From an uncultured Clostridium sp. (GTDB taxonomy: Bacteria > Bacillota > Clostridia > Lachnospirales > Lachnospiraceae), in the NCBI GenBank assembly GCA_934438135.1, contig CAKSBP010000022.1:1-57795 (forward strand): a stretch of 57,795 nucleotides of DNA, given 5' to 3'. Made by a program: the position numbers and the translations under genes. Below are positions 8,769-17,142 of the stretch, piece by piece. Position 1 is the first letter of the stretch, and every line of letters starts with the position of its first letter. The notes under the pieces were generated by a model. It did no database searches. It saw only the letters and a list, made by a program, of their open reading frames with translations, and was not told the origin of the DNA.

Positions 8769-10517
8769 TTATGCTGAAAACTGACTATTATATAAATTGG
8801 CATAGAATCCATTCTGTTTTAAAAGACCTTCATGAGTACCCTTTTCAATAATGTTTCCATCTTTCATTACTAAAATCACATCTGCTTCTCGAATTGTCGA
8901 AAGCCTATGCGCAACTATAAAACTTGTTCTTCCCTGCATCAGACGCTGAAACGCTTCCTGAATTTTAATTTCTGTACGGGTATCAATAGAGGATGTTGCT
9001 TCATCGAGAATGAGCATCGGCGGCAGACAAAGCATAACTCTTGCAATACATAGCAGCTGCTTCTGACCTTGAGAGAGATTCCCACCATCTTCTGTAATCA
9101 CGGTATCATACCCTTTTGCAAGACGTTTAATAAAACCATGAGCATGGGATGCTTTTGCTGCTGCAATGACTTCTTCATCTGTTGCATCTGGTCTTCCCAT
9201 CACAATATTTTCCCGAATGGTTCCCTGTTTCAGCCAAGTTTCCTGAAGCACCATTCCATAACTGGTACGAAGGCTGTCCCTGGTAACTTCCCGGATATCC
9301 ATTCCGTCTACCTTGATACTTCCGCTGTCTACATCGTAAAACCGCATTAGCAGATTAATAATGGTTGTTTTACCACATCCCGTCGGTCCAACGATTGCAA
9401 CTCGCTGTCCTGGTTTCACATCCAGATTAAAATTTTCAATCAGTTTCCGTTCCGGTACATAAGAAAAGTTCACATTTTCCAGCGAAACATTTCCCTGTAC
9501 ATCTGATAACACCATTGCATGTTCTGATTCTTTTGTCTGTGGCTCTTCCTCAATCAGTTCAAAAATTCTTGCCGCACATGCCAAAGCATTCTGAAGTTCC
9601 GTTACTACTCCAGAAATTTCATTAAATGGCTTCGTATACTGGTTTGCATAACTTAAGAGACAGGAAAGACGTCCAACACTTAATCTTCCATTAATGACTG
9701 CAAATGCACCGGTAATACAGACACCTGTATACACTAGACCATTTACAAAACGAGTACACGGATTAGTCAAAGAGGAAAAGAAAATCGCATGAAGAGAGCA
9801 TTCTTTCAGTCTTTGGTTGATTTCATCAAACCGTTCCATTGTATTTTCTTCCTGACCAAATGCCTGAACAACTTTCTGATTTCCAACCATTTCATCAATT
9901 AGGGCTGTCTGCTCTCCTCTTGTTACCGACTGAAGCTTGAACATAGAATACGTTTTTTTAGCAATAAAACCTGCCACAAAAAAGGAAAGTGGGGTAATCA
10001 GCACAACTATCATTGTAATCTTCACATTGACGCGAAGCATAAAAATCAACGTTCCCGCAATGGTAATGACACCGGTAAAAAGCTGTGTAAATCCCATTAA
10101 CAGACCGTCTGCAAACTGATCCACATCTGCAATGACCCGGCTTACAATTTCACCGCTAGAATGGGCATCCAGATATTTTATAGGAAGAATTTCGATTTTA
10201 CGCATAGCATCTTCTCTGATTTCCTGCACTACATGATACGTAATTTTATTGTTACACGTATTCATAATCCATTGAGCCGCTGCTGTAATCCCTATAACAA
10301 CTGCCATCTTCTTTAAAATTTCCAGTACTTCGTCAAAGTCTACCAGTCCCTTATCCACAATGTGGTCTACCGCATATCCAGAAAGCACTGGTACATATAA
10401 CGTAAATGCCACCGTCAGTGCTGCAAAAAAGAGAGAAAGAAGCACATAAATCCAATATTTTTTAATCCGCTTTAGAACCTTTACAAGGGTTTCTTTCTGC
10501 TGTGCACGTTTCTCCAT
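8769..10517 (-). CDS. ABC exporter half-transporter, catalytically canonical subunit
   Basis: This is a 582-residue fusion of six transmembrane helices (residues ~20-310) and an ATPase domain. The nucleotide site has Walker A GPTGCGKTT, Walker B with the catalytic Glu (LILDEATSSID) and the switch His (IVAHRLSTI). Its own signature is the variant LSQGQK rather than LSGGQ. Paired with the next gene this matches asymmetric type IV heterodimeric exporters such as BmrCD and TM287/288, in which one of two ATP sites is degenerate. It starts one base after the stop of the partner gene. These exporters often move drugs or peptides; the cargo here is unknown. Confidence 0.93.
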   Translation of the reverse strand: MEKRAQQKETLVKVLKRIKKYWIYVLLSLFFAALTVAFTLYVPVLSGYAVDHIVDKGLVDFDEVLEILKKMAVVIGITAAAQWIMNTCNNKITYHVVQEIREDAMRKIEILPIKYLDAHSSGEIVSRVIADVDQFADGLLMGFTQLFTGVITIAGTLIFMLRVNVKITMIVVLITPLSFFVAGFIAKKTYSMFKLQSVTRGEQTALIDEMVGNQKVVQAFGQEENTMERFDEINQRLKECSLHAIFFSSLTNPCTRFVNGLVYTGVCITGAFAVINGRLSVGRLSCLLSYANQYTKPFNEISGVVTELQNALACAARIFELIEEEPQTKESEHAMVLSDVQGNVSLENVNFSYVPERKLIENFNLDVKPGQRVAIVGPTGCGKTTIINLLMRFYDVDSGSIKVDGMDIREVTRDSLRTSYGMVLQETWLKQGTIRENIVMGRPDATDEEVIAAAKASHAHGFIKRLAKGYDTVITEDGGNLSQGQKQLLCIARVMLCLPPMLILDEATSSIDTRTEIKIQEAFQRLMQGRTSFIVAHRLSTIREADVILVMKDGNIIEKGTHEGLLKQNGFYANLYNSQFSA

Positions 10518-10518
10518 A

Positions 10519-12246
10519 TTATTTCGCCTCCTTTGGAAATTGGGAATAATAAATCTCCTGATAAACCGGACAGTTCGCTAAAAGCTGTGCATGTGTCCCC
10601 TGTCCTACAATTTTTCCATCATCCAGCACTAATATTTTATCAGCAAACTGAATAGATGCTGCACGTTGGGAAACAATGAAAACTGTTAATTTCTGGCTCA
10701 TTTCACGAATGGCTTTCCGAAGTTTTGCATCTGTAGCAAAATCCAATGCAGATGCACTATCATCTAATACCAGCACTTCCGGCTTTCGCACAAGAGCTCT
10801 GGCAATGGTCAGCCTCTGTTTCTGTCCACCAGATAAATTCTTCCCACCCTGTTCAATCAGTGTTTCCATTCCTTCTTCTTTTTTATCCACAAATTCCTTC
10901 GCTTGGGAAACTCGAAGTGCTTCTGCTAACTCTTCCTCTGTTGCATTTTCTTTTCCCCAAAGAAGATTTTCCCGAATCGTTCCCTGAAATAATACGGCTT
11001 TCTGCATAACCATGCCGATTTTCTGACGAAGGGCATCTACGTTGTAATCCCGTAAATCCTCCCCATGAAACAAAATTTTTCCTTTTGTCACATCATAAAA
11101 ACGAGGGATCAGATTGACCAGAGATGATTTTCCTGAACCAGTGCCGCCAATAATTCCAATGGTTTCTCCTGCTTTTACTCTGAAATTAATATCCGTCAAA
11201 GATTCCTCTCCTGCACCTTTGTAAGTCAGACTTACATGGTGGAAATCTAAAATTATTTTTTCATCTGGACCTTCTTTTAATCCCGCCGCATTATTTTCAA
11301 TCCCCGGCTCTATTTCAAGCACACTCTCAATACGATTCGCACAGGCAAGTGCCTTTGTAATCGTAATAATAAGATTTGCCAGTTTAATCAGTTCCACTAA
11401 AATCTGAGACATATAGTTAATCAAGGCAACCAGTTCTCCCTGGGTAATTGCACCACTGTCCACGCGGATGGCACCCGTCCAAATCAGGACAATTGTTGCC
11501 ACGTTAATAATAATGTAAGTAACCGGATTGGTCAGGGCAGAAATTCTTCCTACCACAAGCTGAAGATTTGTTAAAGATGTATTGCTCTCTTCAAACTGCC
11601 TGATTTCATCTTTCTCTTTATTAAATGCACGAATCACCCTGGCACCGGTCAGATTCTCCCTGGTCAATCCAAGTACGCGGTCAAGACCTGCCTGCACTTT
11701 ACGGTACATTGGAATCGTTACCGCCATAATTCCAAACACAACAATAGAAAGCAGCGGAATGGTTACCACAAAAATAAGTGCTGCTTTGATATCAATGGTA
11801 AATGCCATAATCATAGCCCCAAATACAATACACGGAGAACGCAGAAACAGCCTGAGTACCATATTCACACCAGACTGTACCTGGTTCACATCACTTGTCA
11901 TCCTGGTAATCAGCGTGGAGGTTCCTGCTTCATCCAGTTCCGAAAATGATAGAGACTGAATATGTCCAAATAAAGCATGTCTAAGTCCCGTTGAAAATCC
12001 GACTGCTGCCTTTGCCGCAAAATACTGGGCAGTAACTGAAAAACCAAGCCCTGTAATACCAAGGACTATCATTACTCCGCACATTCGGATAACATATCCT
12101 TTATCTGCACCTGCAATTCCATGGTCTACAACAGCTGCCACAACCAACGGAACCAGCAGTTCAAAGGATGCCTCCAGAAGTTTAAACAAAGGAGCTAATA
12201 TACTTTCTTTTTTATAATCCTTCAGATAAACTAAAAGTTTTTTCAA
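10519..12246 (-). CDS. ABC exporter half-transporter, degenerate-site subunit
   Basis: The 575-residue partner has the same membrane-ATPase layout. Walker A is intact (GGTGSGKSS) and the signature is canonical (LSGGQKQRL). The Walker B Glu is replaced by Asp (LVLDDSASALD) and the switch His by Gln (FIVSQRAAS). These are the hallmark changes of the degenerate nucleotide site, and they complement the variant signature in the partner. The two proteins should therefore form one heterodimer with a single fully active ATP site. The gene is first in the operon and divergent from a LysR gene across a 130-bp region with an inverted repeat, suggesting control by that regulator. Confidence 0.93.
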   Translation of the reverse strand: MKKLLVYLKDYKKESILAPLFKLLEASFELLVPLVVAAVVDHGIAGADKGYVIRMCGVMIVLGITGLGFSVTAQYFAAKAAVGFSTGLRHALFGHIQSLSFSELDEAGTSTLITRMTSDVNQVQSGVNMVLRLFLRSPCIVFGAMIMAFTIDIKAALIFVVTIPLLSIVVFGIMAVTIPMYRKVQAGLDRVLGLTRENLTGARVIRAFNKEKDEIRQFEESNTSLTNLQLVVGRISALTNPVTYIIINVATIVLIWTGAIRVDSGAITQGELVALINYMSQILVELIKLANLIITITKALACANRIESVLEIEPGIENNAAGLKEGPDEKIILDFHHVSLTYKGAGEESLTDINFRVKAGETIGIIGGTGSGKSSLVNLIPRFYDVTKGKILFHGEDLRDYNVDALRQKIGMVMQKAVLFQGTIRENLLWGKENATEEELAEALRVSQAKEFVDKKEEGMETLIEQGGKNLSGGQKQRLTIARALVRKPEVLVLDDSASALDFATDAKLRKAIREMSQKLTVFIVSQRAASIQFADKILVLDDGKIVGQGTHAQLLANCPVYQEIYYSQFPKEAK

Positions 12247-12376
12247 ATTTTTCTCCTCCTTTTCTCTTGTAACAAACCCGAATCTATACTATCATAGAAT
12301 CTGGTATATGAATATTATTAAATAAATATAGTATGTATATTATTTTTATATAGTTTACATAGATTCGGAGGAACAT
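12247..12376. promoter_or_regulatory. Divergent control region with inverted repeat
   Basis: The region separates the exporter operon (minus) from a LysR gene (plus). The arms CGAATCTAT (12279-12287) and ATAGATTCG (12359-12367) are exact reverse complements flanking the AT-rich centre, and a related half-site (ATAGAATCT) lies at 12294-12302. The second arm is just before the lysR start, overlapping its ribosome-binding region. This is a good candidate for autoregulation plus control of the exporter. Confidence 0.5.
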
Positions 12377-13258
12377 ATGGATTTAAAACAGCTTACTTAC
12401 TTTGTAACTATTATTAAAGAAGGGAATATTTCCAGTGCAGCAAAAAGGCTAAATATGTCACAGCCACCTTTAAGCACCCAGATTCGACTTTTGGAAGAAG
12501 AACTTGGCTGTGTTTTATTTGAACGGGGTGCCAGGCATGTCCAGCTTACTGAGGCAGGACGTCTTTTATACAACCGAGCCGAGACAATCCTTGAAATGTC
12601 AGCACTTACAAAACAAGAGATTCTTGATTATAAAAATGGAGTACATGGCACCCTTCGCTTTGGGGTTGTTTCTTCTGTGATCAGCACTGTTTTAAAAGAA
12701 TGGATTACCAATTTTCACACTCATTATCCGGATATTCAATTTCATGTTGTGGAAGGCAATACTTACGAATTGATTCAACAGCTTCGTTCTAATTTAATTG
12801 AACTTGCTATTGTACGAACTCCTTTTTCCATCCAAGACCTAAACTGTGTCTTTTTCCCACCGGAACCTATGCTTGCTGTTGGACACAAAAAATATTTTGT
12901 TAATGTTTCATCTGATTTTATTTCTATCACGGAGCTTGCTGGAAAACCTCTGATTCTATATCAAAGATGGGAATCTCTTGTGCATACCTGTTTTTCCGAT
13001 GCTCATATGACACCGAATATTTTCTGTATGAATGACGACGCCAGAACAACAGCATACTGGGCAGATTCTGGACTTGGTATTGGGATCCTTCCTGCTTCCG
13101 GTGCAGGCCTTTTACAGAATCCTGATTCTATCTGTAAAAAAATAAGCGATAACAGACTAAATTCCAGTATTTCCATTATCTCAAATAAAAATACCTATCA
13201 ATCTGCTATCGCTAAAATTTTCACGGAATATGTAAAAGAAAAAAACAATTCCGATTAA
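12377..13258 (+). CDS. LysR-family transcriptional regulator, divergent from the ABC exporter
   Basis: This 293-residue regulator has an N-terminal LysR DNA-binding domain (DLKQLTYFVTIIKEGNISSA, then LNMSQPPLSTQIRLLE) and an effector-binding domain from about residue 90. It starts at an ATG with an AGGAGG-like site (CGGAGG) 6 bases upstream. It is transcribed away from the exporter pair and shares its promoter region, so it is probably the exporter's activator or repressor. It converges with the C_GCAxxG_C_C gene, leaving only 14 bp between stops. The inducer is not known. Confidence 0.88.
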   Translation: MDLKQLTYFVTIIKEGNISSAAKRLNMSQPPLSTQIRLLEEELGCVLFERGARHVQLTEAGRLLYNRAETILEMSALTKQEILDYKNGVHGTLRFGVVSSVISTVLKEWITNFHTHYPDIQFHVVEGNTYELIQQLRSNLIELAIVRTPFSIQDLNCVFFPPEPMLAVGHKKYFVNVSSDFISITELAGKPLILYQRWESLVHTCFSDAHMTPNIFCMNDDARTTAYWADSGLGIGILPASGAGLLQNPDSICKKISDNRLNSSISIISNKNTYQSAIAKIFTEYVKEKNNSD

Positions 13259-13272
13259 ACTTAGAAACCTGT

Positions 13273-13680
13273 CTATTTTTCAAATAAAATCTGTCCTGCA
13301 ATCTCAACTGCATCTGCAATACAGCCATCGCAGCTTCTCAAAACTTTTTTGGTTTCAATTCCTTTTAGTTCTTTACAAATTAGAGAACCATTTTTTTCTT
13401 CAAACTCCTGTAAGATTTCTTTTGAGAGCTGATAGGTTTTTGCTTTTGTTACAGGCATTTCTGCACCCTCACTGTTTTTTAAACCTGCCAGCATAACGGC
13501 TCCAGAAACGGCTCCACATGTACTCTGCATGCCGCCCATTCCAGCACCAAATCCTTCTGCCATCTTAAACATAATATCTTTATCCACACCTACAACATCA
13601 CTGTAAGCACATGCAACTGCCTGGCAGCAGTTAAATCCTTTCTGATGGTATTCCATGGCTTTCTTTACTCTCTCGTTCAT
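13273..13680 (-). CDS. C_GCAxxG_C_C family protein
   Basis: This 135-residue protein shows the family's spaced cysteines and glycines: FNCCQAVACAYSD near residue 18, GFGAGMGGMQSTCGAVSGA near residue 45, then later C residues (SLICKEL, RSCDGCIADAVE). The family is widespread in anaerobes and often lies near redox or transport genes; its biochemical role is unsettled, though the cysteines suggest metal or redox chemistry. The gene has a good ribosome-binding site (AGAGGAG) and stands alone between convergent and upstream neighbours. Confidence 0.85.
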   Translation of the reverse strand: MNERVKKAMEYHQKGFNCCQAVACAYSDVVGVDKDIMFKMAEGFGAGMGGMQSTCGAVSGAVMLAGLKNSEGAEMPVTKAKTYQLSKEILQEFEEKNGSLICKELKGIETKKVLRSCDGCIADAVEIAGQILFEK

Positions 13681-13791
13681 TTTATCTCCTCTTTTCTTTC
13701 TATTATTATTGACACAATACTATCATATCACGTCATACGATTAGAAAAAAGTGATATTCTCACAAACTAAATTCTTTTATAACAAATCGGT

Positions 13792-14262
13792 TCAGAAAAA
13801 TCCTCTCCGATAATATTTTTTTCTCACTTCAGATGAAAATCCATAATCCACAAGTACTGGTTTTCCTTTTATGATTCCCCAGCTGCTTGTGCGTGCTAAA
13901 TCTCCACCTACCAGCCCATAGTTATCCTGCAGTTTTGCAATTTCCGAATTGTATGGATATTTCTTACTCCATTTATGAATATCCTGCATCAGCTTTTTGT
14001 GGCTTCCAATCTTCTCTGCTTTCTCCATAAACAACACAGAAGAATCTTCCGTCAAATACACTGCTTTTGCCAACAGAAATGTATTTTCCTGCTGACAGAT
14101 TTCCCATTCCACGGAATTCTGGGCATATCCTTTCTTGTTTTTGGCTACTTTAGCAACATACCCATTATTCAAATCATAAACCTTTCTGGCTGAACCCGAT
14201 CCGATGCATTCATAATTTCCCTCCCGAATCAACATACGGATTTTCTGGTAATTTTCCGGCAT
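13792..14262 (-). CDS. Very small protein-kinase-like protein
   Basis: I start it at the ATG at 14262, eight bases after GGAG; an in-frame ATG at 14289 lacks proper spacing. The 156-residue product has a glycine-rich loop (GSGSARKVY, residues ~21-29), a VAIK-like Lys (VAKVAK, ~37-42), an acidic helix position (SVEWEICQQE) and a DFG-like DYGFS near the C-terminus. It lacks a clear HRD catalytic loop; DLARTSSWG could occupy that place. It is about half the size of a normal kinase fold, so it may be a minimal kinase, a pseudokinase or a phosphotransfer relative. There is no operon partner, and function is unknown. Confidence 0.55.
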   Translation of the reverse strand: MPENYQKIRMLIREGNYECIGSGSARKVYDLNNGYVAKVAKNKKGYAQNSVEWEICQQENTFLLAKAVYLTEDSSVLFMEKAEKIGSHKKLMQDIHKWSKKYPYNSEIAKLQDNYGLVGGDLARTSSWGIIKGKPVLVDYGFSSEVRKKYYRRGFF

Positions 14263-14389
14263 AACGGTCACTCCAAAATGTACTGTCATCCTACTAATAT
14301 TCTATTCATTCGACATTTTTTTGTTCCCATTCCACTTGAATTAGTCAGAGAAAGTTTTGTTCTGGTAAAACAAGAATTTTCTACAATAC

Positions 14390-14433
14390 AAAAAACCACA
14401 GCTGATTAGGTTGTCCCAAACCTGCTGTGGTTT
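14390..14433 (-). terminator. Terminator of the GH9 cellulase gene
   Basis: A 10-bp outer stem (AAACCACAGC / GCTGTGGTTT) with an inner AGGTT/AACCT stem is followed on the minus strand by a run of six T. It lies 48 bp past the cellulase stop. Confidence 0.85.
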
Positions 14434-14480
14434 CTATATTATTAAAAAGCCTTTTTTATTTTTTATCTCTATGTAAAAGA

Positions 14481-16472
14481 TTACTGAGCAATTTCAACTC
14501 CATTATAGAACACTTTGCATCCCTTGTCTACAAAGTTTGTATATGATGACCAGTCAGCATTTGCAAAACGAACGCCCATATTCAAAGAACCACTATTCGC
14601 TGCAAGTTTCTGTGTAGAATCAAATGTAATTTCTACATATCCGTCATGGAATACAGCATTTACATTGCTTGCTAAGTTTACATAGTATGGAGCCACATTA
14701 ATCTGAAGTCCGGCATTATCACACCAGAAATTCTGGTCTTTGCTGCCGTCTTTGCTGTAGTAGTAACGAATTGTCAGTTTAGATAATTCAACATCCTTTG
14801 TCCCTACTGAGCTGATTGTATAATTCTGGCTGATTGAACTTCCAGACTGTGTAGATACTTTGACAGATGGTATTACACCATTTACATCTGTGCTGCCAGA
14901 TGGTGTGCTTGACGTTACTGGTGCTACGGATGGTGCTGTTGTTGTCGCTGGTGCTTCGCTTGATGGTGCTACGGATGGTACTGTTGTTGTTGATGGTGCT
15001 TCACTTGATGGTGCTACAGATGGTACTGTTGTTGTCGCTGGTGCTTCACTTGTGGATGGATGTGATTCCTGTCCCTGTGCAACGATTGCTGCAATTGCAC
15101 CAACTAAACCTGCATTGTAGTCGATACCACCTTCTGTTGTAAACCAGTCATTTACATTATCACTGAAATAATCACTTTCAGATGGTCCACCAACTAATCC
15201 ACCTAATAATACATGTTTTGCTGGATTATTCATTCCGCTGTTATCATATCCGTTTGCAGCTCTCTGATGAGGATGCTGTGGATATTTGCTTCCGAAACCA
15301 ATCATGTAGGATTCATTTGCCGGATTATCACCAAGGATATAGTTAATCTGGGATACTGCTAAATCTTTTGCTTTCGTATCTCCTGTAATTCCATAATACT
15401 GCATAGCTACCAGACACTGTGCAGCTACATATCTTAAGTTACCCCACTGAGTAAGATATTTCATTCCACCATTGGTTGTCTTTAAATCATTAATCCAATA
15501 ATCCATATTGGTCTTTAATGCTGCTAAATAAGCAGGATCTTTTGTTTCTTTATATAATTCAACTTCTGCTGCAAGCCATGCATCATTCCAGCATAAAGCC
15601 CATGTTGTTTCCATTGGTTTGCTCTTTCCATCTTTGATGAAGTTCTTAGCTGCGGACAGATAAGAAGATGTACCAGTTGCTTTGTATAAGCAGATGGCTG
15701 CCCAAGCTAAATCATCATTATAAGATGTTTCTGTATAATAACTCTGCCCTTTTCCACATCCAAGGTTTCCTGTACCTAAAGTATAAATGGATTTTGCTGC
15801 TGCTAAACATTTTGCCGCATAAGAAGCATCAATACTCTTATAGTTAATTGACATAAGTGCTAATGCTGCTGCTGCCTCTCCACATACATCAGAAGCTGCG
15901 TTACTTGCATCTGCTTTGTACATTGTCTGACGTTTTCCTTGTGCTGCTTCCTGTTTTTCTGGAGCACCCCAGTAAGAATGGTCAATGTCACCATTTCCAC
16001 ACTGATAATAGAAAGTAAACATATTTGGATGACATTTTAAGAAATAATCAGTAAAATGTTTTAATGTCTCAAGTGTTTTTGTTTCTGCACCAGCCTTTTT
16101 GTAAGCATCGGCATAGTTATAATAACCCCATTCAAGAATACTTGCTGCATATCCCTGTGTAATACCAAATTTTACATGATCACCACAGTCATGATATCCA
16201 CCAGATAAGTCAAGACCTACATCTGAACCATCATTTACATGGCATGCATCACGCCAGTCAAATGCATTATTTTCTCCAACATCTTTACCACATTTCTGAG
16301 CATCATAAAATGTAATACTGTCTACCAATGCTGTATTATAGTCAAATTTGTAACCTGTGCTGGAAGCATTTACGGTCTTTGCAAATGCAGCACCTGAAAA
16401 TGCAGAAATAATCATACTTGCACTCAAAGCCATTGCACATGTTTTTTTAAAGCCTTTTCCTAATTTCATCAT
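14481..16472 (-). CDS. Secreted GH9 endoglucanase with C-terminal CBM3
   Basis: This 663-residue exoenzyme hydrolyses beta-1,4-glucan such as cellulose. Residues 1-31 form a signal peptide ending AFA. The GH9 domain (~40-475) includes DVGLDLSGGYHDCGDHVKFG with catalytic Asp95 and Asp98, and a late DWFTTEGGIDYN block holding the acid Glu. A Ser/Pro/Thr linker (~478-535) repeats EAPATTTVPSVAPSS-like units. The C-terminal ~125 residues are a CBM3 cellulose-binding module (QNFWCDNAGL). No dockerin or sortase signal is present, so it should be a free secreted enzyme. Two ATGs overlap at the start; the second (16469) has better spacing from AGGAGG. Confidence 0.95.
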   Translation of the reverse strand: MMKLGKGFKKTCAMALSASMIISAFSGAAFAKTVNASSTGYKFDYNTALVDSITFYDAQKCGKDVGENNAFDWRDACHVNDGSDVGLDLSGGYHDCGDHVKFGITQGYAASILEWGYYNYADAYKKAGAETKTLETLKHFTDYFLKCHPNMFTFYYQCGNGDIDHSYWGAPEKQEAAQGKRQTMYKADASNAASDVCGEAAAALALMSINYKSIDASYAAKCLAAAKSIYTLGTGNLGCGKGQSYYTETSYNDDLAWAAICLYKATGTSSYLSAAKNFIKDGKSKPMETTWALCWNDAWLAAEVELYKETKDPAYLAALKTNMDYWINDLKTTNGGMKYLTQWGNLRYVAAQCLVAMQYYGITGDTKAKDLAVSQINYILGDNPANESYMIGFGSKYPQHPHQRAANGYDNSGMNNPAKHVLLGGLVGGPSESDYFSDNVNDWFTTEGGIDYNAGLVGAIAAIVAQGQESHPSTSEAPATTTVPSVAPSSEAPSTTTVPSVAPSSEAPATTTAPSVAPVTSSTPSGSTDVNGVIPSVKVSTQSGSSISQNYTISSVGTKDVELSKLTIRYYYSKDGSKDQNFWCDNAGLQINVAPYYVNLASNVNAVFHDGYVEITFDSTQKLAANSGSLNMGVRFANADWSSYTNFVDKGCKVFYNGVEIAQ

Positions 16473-16558
16473 TATCCTCCTTTTTACTCTAAAGCATAAT
16501 TCTCCCTATATGACTTAAACAGTTCGTATAGACAAATCTCCTCTTTCTTTGTTTAATT

Positions 16559-16588
16559 ATTATACTACTTTCTATAGCATTTTTGTAA
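16559..16588 (-). promoter_or_regulatory. Possible GH9 cellulase promoter
   Basis: A perfect -10 (TATAAT at 16564-16559) follows a 4/6 -35 (TTACAA at 16588-16583) after 18 bp, giving an 80-nt leader to the cellulase start. The rest of the gap up to 16765 is AT-rich and I see no gene in it. Confidence 0.4.
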
Positions 16589-16765
16589 TTCTAAACATAT
16601 TATGTATTCATTTTCAACGTATAATGTTACTTTTATCTAATTTCATCTCATCTTCTAGTTTTTCTGGCTTAAAAATCAAAACCCTTTTACATTTTTATTT
16701 ATTTTTCACAAACAGTTATATGATAATTTGGCTATTTACAAATAAATTTACTAAATATTCTATCT

Positions 16766-17044
16766 TTATTCTCCCTCCAATGCAGTAAAGAAAATATCAT
16801 ACATATCATTCCAGTCACCATAGGGAGCATTTACACCACCGCCATTTACACTTCGAATCATAGTATCGCAAAAGTCATCACCCATAGCAATGATTTCTCC
16901 AGGAGTAATATCATAACCAATTTCCTGGCACTTCTTACAAAATGCAGTGACTGGATTTTTATCCTGTCTAGTATCCAGAATCTCCTCTCTGAGTTTCGGA
17001 TGCTTTTTTGCCAGCATTAATATTTCATATAATTTTTCATTCAT
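16766..17044 (-). CDS. Nif11-like leader peptide (candidate RiPP precursor)
   Basis: The start is the ATG at 17044, seven bases after AGGAGG; the longer open frame upstream runs through a terminator. The 92-residue product looks like a Nif11-type precursor: an amphipathic N-terminal helix (EKLYEILMLAKKHPKLREEI), a second helical block with PVTAFCKKCQEIGYDITPGE, and a GGG motif at residues 68-70 that would mark a double-glycine cleavage site. The 22 residues after it are acidic and aromatic (Tyr, Trp, Phe) and contain no Cys or Ser. No maturation enzyme or peptidase-containing transporter is adjacent. It sits between two cellulase genes. Leader-like homology is from memory of the family; product status is inference. 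Confidence 0.65.
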   Translation of the reverse strand: MNEKLYEILMLAKKHPKLREEILDTRQDKNPVTAFCKKCQEIGYDITPGEIIAMGDDFCDTMIRSVNGGGVNAPYGDWNDMYDIFFTALEGE

Positions 17045-17083
17045 AATGATTCCTCCTTTAGATTTTATAAATTTAATGATAGC

Positions 17084-17114
17084 AAAAACGGGACAGGTTT
17101 TAAACCCTGTCCCG
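17084..17114 (-). terminator. Terminator of the GH5 cellulase gene
   Basis: A perfect 9-bp GC-rich stem (CGGGACAGG / CCTGTCCCG) with an 8-nt loop and a TTTTT run on the minus strand lies 29 bp past the GH5 stop. It is only 40 bp upstream of the Nif11-like start, leaving little room for a separate promoter. Confidence 0.88.
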
Positions 17115-17142
17115 CAAATCAAACCCATCTGGAAATGATTCT

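Noticed and set aside
14860..15142. Two overlapping plus-strand frames opposite the GH9 gene
   Set aside because: They are antisense translations of the repetitive Thr/Pro/Ser linker; no ribosome-binding site and repeat-driven composition.
16549..16788. Plus-strand frame rich in Phe, Tyr and Ile
   Set aside because: AT-rich chance frame overlapping the cellulase leader and the end of the Nif11-like gene; no start signal.
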